Shown: one piece after another, positions 1 to 6,209 of the stretch
Layout of the letters: each line of letters begins with the position of its first letter
How positions within the stretch are numbered: the stretch's first letter is position 1
Assembly (NCBI RefSeq): GCF_003688895.1
Contig: NZ_REFV01000003.1
Span: 1-64,000, forward strand
DNA from: Dokdonia sinensis
Lineage (GTDB): Bacteria; Bacteroidota; Bacteroidia; Flavobacteriales; Flavobacteriaceae
Reading direction: 5' to 3'
Length of the DNA stretch: 64,000 nucleotides
Position numbers and translations under genes: made by a program
The notes under the pieces: model-generated
Database searches by the model: none
Told to the model about the DNA's origin: nothing
Seen by the model: the letters and a program-made list of their open reading frames with translations, nothing else

Positions 1-111
1 TTAGGTAATATATCTCCTAAAGAATACATGCCCAGATTTGATGAAGAATTTAAATTCTTCATCAAATCTGACCTAAATAATAATTATTTGTCGAATTTTA
101 AGGTGTCCTAA
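1..111 (+). CDS. C-terminal end of an unidentified protein (cut by window edge)
   Basis: The frame is open from the first base and ends at TAA 109-111, giving 36 residues that begin LGNISPKEYMPRF and end LSNFKVS. Most of the gene, if real, lies outside the window. The only ATG in frame (position 28) would give a 27-residue peptide, so this is more likely the tail of a longer gene or a remnant. A perfect 38-bp palindrome (33-70) lies inside this frame and encodes FDEEFKFFIKSD. I do not recognise the family. Confidence 0.4.
   Translation, partial: LGNISPKEYMPRFDEEFKFFIKSDLNNNYLSNFKVS
33..70. repeat. 38-bp perfect palindrome
   Basis: Bases 33-51 are the exact reverse complement of 52-70 with no loop, centred on AATTTAAATT. 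As RNA or single-stranded DNA it would form a long AT-rich hairpin. It has no T-tract of a classical terminator and lies within an open frame, so its role is unclear. It is unrelated to the GC-rich GCTTTCGCGAAAGC family found elsewhere in the window. Confidence 0.85.
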
Positions 112-144
112 TTAGGGGAAGCCTACAATTAGGGGAAGCCTACA
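111..144. repeat. 17-bp tandem direct repeat (2 copies)
   Basis: ATTAGGGGAAGCCTACA occurs at 111-127 and again immediately at 128-144, identically. It starts on the last base of the stop codon of the left-edge frame and separates it from a second gene remnant. It looks like a local slip-strand or recombination scar. Confidence 0.85.
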
Positions 145-309
145 ATAATATCGGAATTGACAAATGGAATCTGTTCCTATCCCGCTGACGATATTTGGTA
201 TGACAATAAAACAATAGTCGAAGATGCTCATAAAGAACTTCTTGAATATGAAAACTCTCTAAAACCAACTGAATGGAGAATGCACAAATTTGAAGGTTGG
301 AATGAATAA
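133..309 (+). pseudogene. Gene remnant, 3' portion without a start
   Basis: An open frame without ATG runs from 133 to TAA 307-309. It has protein-like composition, for example ADDIWYDNKT, HKELLEYENS and WRMHKFEGWNE at the end. An in-frame TAG lies directly upstream at 130-132 inside the 17-bp tandem repeat. I read it as the 3' end of a decayed gene whose 5' part was lost. No family recognised. It could instead be a short gene using TTG at 157. Confidence 0.35.
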
Positions 310-617
310 AAAATAACGAAATGCTAAAAACGGTATAAAACAAATAAAAAACCACAATCAAACCTCAAAATCTTTATAAAACCTAATTTAGTTCTGTAGT
401 TCTAAAGAGCATTCGATCTATTTTAAATTTTACAAAAGACTATTCTATACGGGTAGTCTTTCTGCTTTCTTAAAACGTTAGTCATATGTTTCAGAAAAAT
501 ATAGGTTTCATTCGTACAATCTACAATCCTCCTACCCTATGCTATTTCTTTAGCATACTTTTACACATTGCAGTATAAGAGCATATCTATCACAATTTAA
601 GAAGGACACCCCAACAA
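310..617. other. Non-coding AT-rich gap
   Basis: No convincing gene on either strand. The only structure seen is a weak hairpin followed by T-rich sequence at 435-465. The NUDIX gene downstream starts at 618. Confidence 0.6.
435..465 (+). terminator. Weak hairpin, possible terminator
   Basis: AAAGACTA (435-442) pairs with TAGTCTTT (454-461) across an 11-base loop, followed by a short T/C-rich stretch. It could end transcription coming from the left-edge remnants. Confidence 0.35.
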
Positions 618-1160
618 ATGCAACATCTCAAAACCCACTACCATCCCGATATAAAAACACTAGAAAGCAAAACCATTTTTACAAGGCTTGCTACTAGAAG
701 TATCGCAATGCACGGCAGTGATATTTTATTGATGTATACAGCCCGTTACGAAGATTACAGTCTTCCTGGAGGTGGATTAGACGTAGGAGAAAATCAAATA
801 GATGGAATGATGCGAGAACTCAAAGAGGAAACCGGAGCTAAGGATATTAAGAACATCAAACCCTTTGGCATTTATGAAGAATACAGGCCTTGGTATAAAC
901 CTGATTATGATATCCAGCATATGATTTCCTATTGCTATACTTGTGATGTAAATGCAATTCTGGGGAAAGCAAACTTGGAACATTACGAAATAACTAACGG
1001 GATGAAAGCCGTATGGGTTAATATACACGAAGCTATATTGCACAATAATAAAACAATGGCTACGAGTGAGAAAAAAGGAATGTCCATAGAACGAGAAACA
1101 TTTCTATTATCCCGTATAGCCCAACATTTACAAAATAGTTCTAGAAATACGATATCTTAA
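618..1160 (+). CDS. NUDIX hydrolase
   Basis: A 180-residue NUDIX-superfamily pyrophosphohydrolase, probably acting on a nucleoside diphosphate linked to another moiety. The complete Nudix box G-x5-E-x7-REUxEExGU is visible at about residues 52-74 (GLDVGE, then RELKEETGA), so metal-binding and catalytic glutamates are intact. The N-terminal segment (residues 18-45) fits the first beta strands of the fold. No export signal, so it is likely cytoplasmic. The Imm53-type gene follows eight bases after the stop and is probably co-transcribed. The substrate cannot be told from sequence; a house-cleaning role is the family default. Confidence 0.88.
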   Translation: MQHLKTHYHPDIKTLESKTIFTRLATRSIAMHGSDILLMYTARYEDYSLPGGGLDVGENQIDGMMRELKEETGAKDIKNIKPFGIYEEYRPWYKPDYDIQHMISYCYTCDVNAILGKANLEHYEITNGMKAVWVNIHEAILHNNKTMATSEKKGMSIERETFLLSRIAQHLQNSSRNTIS

Positions 1161-1168
1161 ACGGCCTT

Positions 1169-1483
1169 ATGCAAATAGAAATTTTAGACTGGATACAGTT
1201 ATGGTTCAAAAATAATTGTGATGGGGAATGGGAGTACGGATCTGGAATCCAAATTACCACACTAGATAACCCAGGTTGGGACGTTGAGATAGATGTGTCT
1301 AATACCTCGCTTGCAACTTTTGACATTCCTTGGATTCTTAATGAGCACGGAAAGCAAGATTGGTATGGCGTAAAAATTGAAGACCAAAAATTCAACGCTT
1401 CTGGAGATGCCGGAAAACTGAAATTTCTTTTGGAACTATTTAAAGAAACTGTCGAAAAAATAGAACGCATAAAAGAATCCTAG
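1169..1483 (+). CDS. Imm53-family immunity protein (orphan)
   Basis: A 104-residue protein resembling immunity family Imm53, small cytoplasmic proteins that neutralise toxins of polymorphic or contact-dependent systems. Family-like features are the opening IEILDWIQLWF, then CDGEWEYGSGIQI, the LDNPGWDVEID stretch, a WYGVKIEDQKF segment and a C-terminal helix. The length matches the family. No toxin gene is visible within the window, so it is an orphan immunity gene or one separated from its toxin by the decayed sequence at the left edge. It starts eight bases after the NUDIX stop. The family call is from recalled sequence pattern only. Confidence 0.7.
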   Translation: MQIEILDWIQLWFKNNCDGEWEYGSGIQITTLDNPGWDVEIDVSNTSLATFDIPWILNEHGKQDWYGVKIEDQKFNASGDAGKLKFLLELFKETVEKIERIKES

Positions 1484-1899
1484 ACAAGACGTTTTGCTTT
1501 TATCTTTTCATTGTTTGAGCAACTTTTAATGGGGCTCGTTACGCTTTCGCGAAAGCGTAATACTAAACCTCCCACGATGATGGCTTATTAGTCTCATCAT
1601 TTTGACAATGAATTATATAAGGGCGGAACGATTTTTTTACATTTAAAACTTTGTGAAGCTCTCGTTTGCACATCAAGATAGTTTTGATCAAATGGGTATT
1701 GTTTAATATTTGGACTTTTATAAACACCAAGATAGACTTATAATTACCTGCCATTTTAAAGAATAAAAGGCAAGCTGAAAATCGTTATTTCTTACCTCTG
1801 CTATTTTTTTCTTAAAATTTTATTAAAGTTTTGTAACATAATGCCGATTACTTACGTATAACTAGTGTAAGAACCCAAATCTTTTCACAGCATTTTCCT
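1484..1899. other. Intergenic gap upstream of rpoD
   Basis: It contains a copy of the dispersed palindrome (1539-1560) and otherwise AT-rich sequence. A 63-codon leftward frame at 1563-1754 has no recognisable features and is not called. The rpoD promoter should lie in the last 100 bases, but I cannot place it confidently. Confidence 0.6.
1539..1560. repeat. Dispersed palindrome, 22-bp perfect copy
   Basis: The longest symmetric copy in the window: core GCTTTCGCGAAAGC at 1543-1556, extended symmetrically by four bases on each side (TTAC and GTAA). It sits in the gap between the Imm53-type gene and rpoD. Confidence 0.97.
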
Positions 1900-2763
1900 A
1901 TGAGACAGCTTAAAATTACAAAGCAGGTTACTAATCGTGAGACCGCTTCCTTAGACAAATACCTACAAGAAATTGGAAAAGTAGACCTCATTACTGCAGA
2001 TGAAGAAGTAGAGCTAGCACAACGTATCAAAGCAGGAGATCCCAGAGCATTAGAGCAACTTACAAAAGCAAATTTGCGTTTTGTGGTATCTGTTGCAAAG
2101 CAATATCAAAATCAGGGATTAACACTTCCAGATTTAATTAATGAAGGAAATTTAGGATTAATAAAAGCGGGACAACGTTTTGACGAAACTCGTGGTTTTA
2201 AATTTATTTCTTACGCTGTCTGGTGGATTAGACAATCTATTTTACAAGCTCTAGCAGAGCAATCACGCATTGTGCGTTTACCTCTCAATAAGATTGGGTC
2301 AATAAACAAAATAAATAAGACATACGCTTTTCTTGAGCAAGCACACCAACGCCCTCCTAGCGCAGAAGAAATTGCAAAAGAACTGGATATGAGCATTAAA
2401 GATGTTAAAGAATCTTTAAAAAACTCTGGACGCCACGTGAGTATGGATGCGCCGCTTGTGCAGGGAGAAGATTCTAATCTTTATGATGTCTTAAACTTAG
2501 GAGAATCACCTAATCCTGACGGTTCTCTTTTACACGAATCTCTAAAAACTGAGGTCGAAAGAGCACTAGAGACACTTACACCTCGCGAAGCAGATGTAAT
2601 TCGTTTGTATTTTGGTCTGGGAGACGAGCCAGCCTTAACGTTAGAAGAAATAGGAGAAACCTTTGACCTGACTCGCGAGCGCGTACGGCAGATTAAAGAA
2701 AAAGCCATTCGTAGGCTCAAACATACCTCTAGAAGTAAAATCCTAAAAACTTATTTGGGATAG
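1900..2763 (+). CDS. rpoD: RNA polymerase primary sigma factor RpoD
   Basis: A 287-residue sigma-70 of the short Bacteroidota primary type, lacking the long region 1.1 and non-conserved insert of proteobacterial RpoD. Region 1.2 starts near residue 17 ([17 protein letters not shown]). Regions 2.1-2.4 lie at about 50-125 with [27 protein letters not shown] and [13 protein letters not shown]. Region 3 follows at 130-200. Region 4.2 at about 225-280 contains the helix-turn-helix [19 protein letters not shown]. It directs housekeeping transcription; in this phylum it recognises TTG/TAnnTTTG promoters. It stands alone, followed by a strong terminator. Confidence 0.97.
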   Translation: MRQLKITKQVTNRETASLDKYLQEIGKVDLITADEEVELAQRIKAGDPRALEQLTKANLRFVVSVAKQYQNQGLTLPDLINEGNLGLIKAGQRFDETRGFKFISYAVWWIRQSILQALAEQSRIVRLPLNKIGSINKINKTYAFLEQAHQRPPSAEEIAKELDMSIKDVKESLKNSGRHVSMDAPLVQGEDSNLYDVLNLGESPNPDGSLLHESLKTEVERALETLTPREADVIRLYFGLGDEPALTLEEIGETFDLTRERVRQIKEKAIRRLKHTSRSKILKTYLG

Positions 2764-2867
2764 TCTTCGTATATTTACAATACGTAAGAAAGTAATTAAC
2801 GCCACAGGCGACCTAATAACAGCAACAACAGTTTATCATAACTGTTCGTTTTTTGATTGATGAATGA

Positions 2868-2896
2868 ATCCCCGGCTGATTACCGGGGATTTTTTT
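2868..2896 (+). terminator. Rho-independent terminator of rpoD
   Basis: ATCCCCGG (2868-2875) pairs with CCGGGGAT (2883-2890) across a 7-base loop and runs into a 7-base T tract. Confidence 0.88.
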
Positions 2897-2898
2897 GT
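2881..2898. repeat. 18-bp direct repeat, copy 1
   Basis: TACCGGGGATTTTTTTGT, the right half of the rpoD terminator. It recurs identically at 3011-3028, where the pairing left half is missing. Confidence 0.9.
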
Positions 2899-2932
2899 TA
2901 TTGGTTAGGTTAAAGGTTGTTTTATTGTGGTT

Positions 2933-2977
2933 GTTCTCAAAAAATTGAAACTTTTTCCTTTTCAATTTTTTGAGAAC
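2933..2977. repeat. 18-bp inverted repeat (hairpin) between the direct repeats
   Basis: Bases 2933-2950 (starting GTTCTCAAAAAATTG) are the exact reverse complement of 2960-2977, with a 9-base loop. No T-tract follows. Together with the flanking 18-bp direct repeats it resembles an inserted or duplicated non-coding cassette. Confidence 0.85.
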
Positions 2978-3010
2978 TTTCCGTTAAACAATCAAAAATC
3001 AACTACTGCC

Positions 3011-3028
3011 TACCGGGGATTTTTTTGT
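3011..3028. repeat. 18-bp direct repeat, copy 2
   Basis: Identical to 2881-2898 (TACCGGGGATTTTTTTGT). It is an orphan half terminator here because no CCCCGG arm precedes it. Confidence 0.9.
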
Positions 3029-3270
3029 GCATTTTAATCAAATTTAAATGGGGCTAATTTCAGTTGTTCTAGAGGGACTGTATTCCTTTAGTCTTTGAGG
3101 ATTCTCCCTTAAGATGGTAAGATCTACTGATTACGAATGTAGAGTTGCATATCTCAAATTGCGGCAATTCAAATACTGACCTCTTTAAATTCCTGGTAAA
3201 TCCCATATATAAATGACTGAAATTTTAAAATTTAGTCATATCCCCTACCTTTACAAAAACAAACATAAAA

Positions 3271-3918
3271 ATGTCTAAACCCATCATTGCTCCATCCATA
3301 CTAGCTGCAGACTTTGCAAACTTACAACGTGATATTGAAATGATAAATCACAGCGAGGCAGACTGGTTTCATATAGACATTATGGATGGCGTGTTTGTGC
3401 CCAATATCTCTTTTGGGATGCCTGTGCTACGCGATATTGTGAAGCACGCTACAAAGTTTATGGATGTTCACTTAATGATAGTAGATCCAGATCGCTACAT
3501 TGAGACTTTTGCATCTCTCGGAGCAAATATGCTTACCGTGCACTACGAAGCCTGCACACACCTCCATAGAACGCTACAAGCCATAAAAGCTGCTGGTATG
3601 CAAGCCGGAGTTGCTCTTAACCCGCACACAAATGTGAGCTTACTAGAGGACGTTATAAATGACATCGACTTGGTTTGTGTGATGAGTGTTAATCCAGGTT
3701 TTGGCGGGCAAAGTTTTATAGAAAACACGTGCGCAAAGGTGGAGCAACTCAAAGCCCTTATAACGCGTAAAGGAGCAAAAACATTAATTGAAATCGATGG
3801 TGGCGTTACAGATAAAAACGCAGCAAAACTTGTAAATGCTGGTGCAGATGTCCTAGTGGCGGGGAGCTATGTGTTTAAATCAGAAAATCCTGAGCAAGCT
3901 ATATTGCGTTTGAAGTAA
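3271..3918 (+). CDS. rpe: Ribulose-phosphate 3-epimerase
   Basis: A 215-residue TIM-barrel enzyme interconverting D-ribulose 5-phosphate and D-xylulose 5-phosphate in the pentose phosphate pathway. The start SKPIIAPSILAADF is typical. Metal ligands and catalytic acids are present: H34 and D36 (FHIDIMDG), H67 (DVHLMI) and D176 in IEIDGGV. The phosphate-binding loop is NPGFGGQSF at about 141-149. Length matches the family. It is monocistronic: a bidirectional terminator follows 12 bases after the stop. Confidence 0.97.
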   Translation: MSKPIIAPSILAADFANLQRDIEMINHSEADWFHIDIMDGVFVPNISFGMPVLRDIVKHATKFMDVHLMIVDPDRYIETFASLGANMLTVHYEACTHLHRTLQAIKAAGMQAGVALNPHTNVSLLEDVINDIDLVCVMSVNPGFGGQSFIENTCAKVEQLKALITRKGAKTLIEIDGGVTDKNAAKLVNAGADVLVAGSYVFKSENPEQAILRLK

Positions 3919-3930
3919 TACTTCAATAAT

Positions 3931-3976
3931 ATAAAACAGAAAAGCATCGATTTTTATCGATGCTTTTCTGTTTTAT
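3931..3976. terminator. Bidirectional terminator between rpe and the BI-1 gene
   Basis: A 21-bp perfect stem (3931-3951 with 3956-3976) around a TTTT loop, with A-rich left and T-rich right arms. It serves both converging genes. Confidence 0.92.
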
Positions 3977-3987
3977 AAAGGGAGAAG

Positions 3988-4692
3988 TTAGTCCCTAGAC
4001 AAGAATATTCTTAAAATATACCAGAACAGTAACATTAAAGATGCAAAAAGTCCCAGAGCGGCCGCAACATATTGCTCTTCGTGATATTTATGCACCATAT
4101 TAGAAGTTGTGTACAAGATAGAACCCGCCGCAAGCGCAACCATCCCTACACTAAACCATAGCCCAAGATCAAAACCGAATAAAGTTCCTGCAACAATGAG
4201 CCCCAAGGCAATTACAAAACCTATGGTAAGTCCTGCTCTTAAAAATGAAAAGTCCTTTTTAGTAAAAAGTACAACGGCAGAGAGTCCTATGAACAAAGCA
4301 ACAGTCATAACCGCAGCCTTCTGTAATATCTGTACACCGTCCACGACCGTAAAGGCCATAAACAATAAGGGTACAAAAATAAAGGCTTCGGCGATTACGT
4401 AAATGAGTAGTGCACCATAATGTACCTGCTTGTCATCAGACTTAAGCGCCATATTTTCAGCATAGTTCGTCACAAACATAAATGCTCCTAAAAGGAGTAA
4501 CCAGCTCCATCCACCTATGAGCGACAATGCGAAGCTCACAATGGCTTCCGACTGGAAAAAGAAATACTCCGCAACTATAAAAAGTAATACTGCGAGTGCT
4601 ACGTGGGAATAGGTTTTCTTGAAAAAAGCTACACGTTTTTCATCAGACAAGGTTGCAACTGTGGCTATTTGAGGTTGTTCTATTTGTTCCAT
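3988..4692 (-). CDS. Bax inhibitor-1/YccA family membrane protein
   Basis: A 234-residue integral membrane protein of the BI-1/YccA/YbhL family. About seven hydrophobic segments can be seen after a polar N-terminus of some 20 residues (for example VALAVLLFIVAEYFFF and WLLLLGAFMFVTNYAENMAL). The family includes an E. coli FtsH modulator (YccA) and pH-sensitive calcium leak channels; which applies here cannot be told. It is the last gene of a leftward group that includes the MtfA-like peptidase 78 bases upstream, and it ends at the terminator shared with rpe. Confidence 0.88.
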   Translation of the reverse strand: MEQIEQPQIATVATLSDEKRVAFFKKTYSHVALAVLLFIVAEYFFFQSEAIVSFALSLIGGWSWLLLLGAFMFVTNYAENMALKSDDKQVHYGALLIYVIAEAFIFVPLLFMAFTVVDGVQILQKAAVMTVALFIGLSAVVLFTKKDFSFLRAGLTIGFVIALGLIVAGTLFGFDLGLWFSVGMVALAAGSILYTTSNMVHKYHEEQYVAAALGLFASLMLLFWYILRIFLSRD

Positions 4693-4770
4693 CTTGATTA
4701 ATTAGTAAGGCGTAAATGTAGCAAGAAGTTTCTTGCAAAAAACAATAAATAATTTGATTCAGATTTTATT

Positions 4771-5604
4771 TCAGTATCCCGCAAGGTCATAATTGAGCAT
4801 TCTCCTCATCCGTTCATAGAGAATTGGAAAATGAGTTTTAAAATCGTTGGGCGATTCAAAAAAGTATTCTGCAAGAACGGCCATAAACTCATATTGATTT
4901 GTGAAGGCATACGCTCTAAAGTATTTAACCTCATCTAGTTTATCTTTAAGATCTTGGTCTGTTAGTCGGACTAAAATCTTCTGAAACTGTCTTTCAAAAC
5001 GGATAGCATCTACATCCTCACTGCGCACCGCATCCAGTTGCAACGCGTGCATAAATTCGTGTATTCCCAAATTGAGATTATCATCTGTAATGCGGTACCC
5101 TTTTTCAAAATCTTCCCAAGACAAAACTAGCGTACGCTGGCTTGGATTAAATTCACCTTTATGGTACTCATCGTTTATGGCACTATAGAACGCTGCAGGA
5201 TACAACAATATATTTTCGACTAGGGCGTACAAATAGTGTTTCCTTCCGAAGGTGAGCATACAGCCTACGGCAGCAATGAGGAGTTTCATTTCTTCTGTTA
5301 CAATAAGTCCGTCTCTTCCTATAAATTTTTTAGAGCCTACAAATGTTACAACACGATGCTCATAGCGCCGTCTTTCTTGAGAAGATAGCTTGTTGTAGAA
5401 TTCAAAATTAGATTGTAGGTATTTTCTTTGCTTTCGCGAAAGCGAACGAAATACCCATAAATCGCGATATAGTAACCTGTGCGTCTTATTTGCGTACCAA
5501 GTCTCATATAGTCGAAACAATACATAAAACACCCAAAGGACCACTAAAGCAAGCCCATAGGGTGCCAGCCAAGCATATTCTTGGGTATGTCCTTGTGATG
5601 TCAT
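4771..5604 (-). CDS. MtfA-like zinc-dependent peptidase
   Basis: A 277-residue M90/MtfA-type protein. The zinc-binding motif HEFMH lies at about residues 182-186 and distal glutamates follow in LAEYFFESPNDF. Unlike E. coli MtfA it has an N-terminal membrane anchor at about residues 12-31. E. coli MtfA cleaves peptide substrates and binds the glucose regulator Mlc; the role in Bacteroidota is unknown. A perfect copy of the dispersed palindrome (5430-5443) lies in the coding sequence and supplies residues LSRK 55-58, outside the catalytic core. Confidence 0.82.
   Translation of the reverse strand: MTSQGHTQEYAWLAPYGLALVVLWVFYVLFRLYETWYANKTHRLLYRDLWVFRSLSRKQRKYLQSNFEFYNKLSSQERRRYEHRVVTFVGSKKFIGRDGLIVTEEMKLLIAAVGCMLTFGRKHYLYALVENILLYPAAFYSAINDEYHKGEFNPSQRTLVLSWEDFEKGYRITDDNLNLGIHEFMHALQLDAVRSEDVDAIRFERQFQKILVRLTDQDLKDKLDEVKYFRAYAFTNQYEFMAVLAEYFFESPNDFKTHFPILYERMRRMLNYDLAGY
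5430..5443. repeat. Dispersed palindrome, exact core copy inside a gene
   Basis: GCTTTCGCGAAAGC within the MtfA-like gene, read as LSRK. The flanks are not symmetric beyond the core. Confidence 0.95.
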
Positions 5605-5672
5605 AATTGCTCAACGTGCGAATTTGGGGTTCTATTACTCGATGGAGATTATTCTGGCTTCAATCACCAGCA

Positions 5673-6209
5673 TTATCTCTTACTAGCAGATTCTCCTTTA
5701 AAACTCTGACTACTATTCTTAAACAAGATATTAAAAGTGGTGAGACTTCCATAAATCCTAGTAATATATTGTTGTAAATCTATCTTATCCTGATCGTCAA
5801 GTGTCTTACTCGCATTTATCTTTTGTTCCATAACACGTATCCTATCTCGTACCATTACGATCTTATGAAAAAACGTATCAATGGGAACCTCTTTGCTACT
5901 AAGGTTACTATCGCCAGGGCTGAGCGTCATTGTGCCTCCCTTCCACTTATCTGCAATGGGCACAATTTCAGAAATGTCGCTATATCGTTTAAGGAGACTA
6001 CGCAAGGTTTTTTCTACCTCATAAAAGCTTACCGTGTCCACCTCATCCTCTACAGCCTCTATAATTTCAATGTCATCATCTAGGGGTATGGTCTCGATAC
6101 CCTTATCCATAAATGTTACCCAGTACATAGTTGGGTTTACATTAGTCACCACTCCAGAACCGTGTTCTGGGTGTATTATTCTTGATCCTATTCCTAATAT
6201 TGACTTCAT
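5673..6209 (-). CDS. Conserved hypothetical protein with N-terminal KOW/SH3-like segment
   Basis: A 178-residue cytoplasmic protein I cannot name. The first 45 residues (GIGSRIIHPEHGSGVVTNV, then YWVTFMDKGIETI) look like the small beta-barrel seen in CarD/UvrD-tail/KOW-type domains. The remainder is helical and charged. The start codon overlaps the stop of the upstream O-antigen-ligase/TPR gene by one base (TAATG), which indicates translational coupling. Function unknown. Confidence 0.7.
   Translation of the reverse strand: MKSILGIGSRIIHPEHGSGVVTNVNPTMYWVTFMDKGIETIPLDDDIEIIEAVEDEVDTVSFYEVEKTLRSLLKRYSDISEIVPIADKWKGGTMTLSPGDSNLSSKEVPIDTFFHKIVMVRDRIRVMEQKINASKTLDDQDKIDLQQYITRIYGSLTTFNILFKNSSQSFKGESASKR

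Larger units (their letters stand above)
2764..3270. other. Long intergenic region rpoD-rpe
   Basis: 507 bases without a gene. It holds the rpoD terminator, the hairpin flanked by 18-bp direct repeats, then about 240 bases with no feature I can name, and an imperfect AT-rich dyad (ATGACT/AGTCAT arms, about 3214-3240) just before rpe. The sequence TACCTTTA shortly upstream of rpe is close to a -7 element but ends in A rather than G. Confidence 0.6.

Noticed and set aside
1563-1754. 63-codon leftward frame between the Imm53-type gene and rpoD
   Set aside because: No recognisable domain, low-complexity AT-rich codons and no supporting context; treated as chance.
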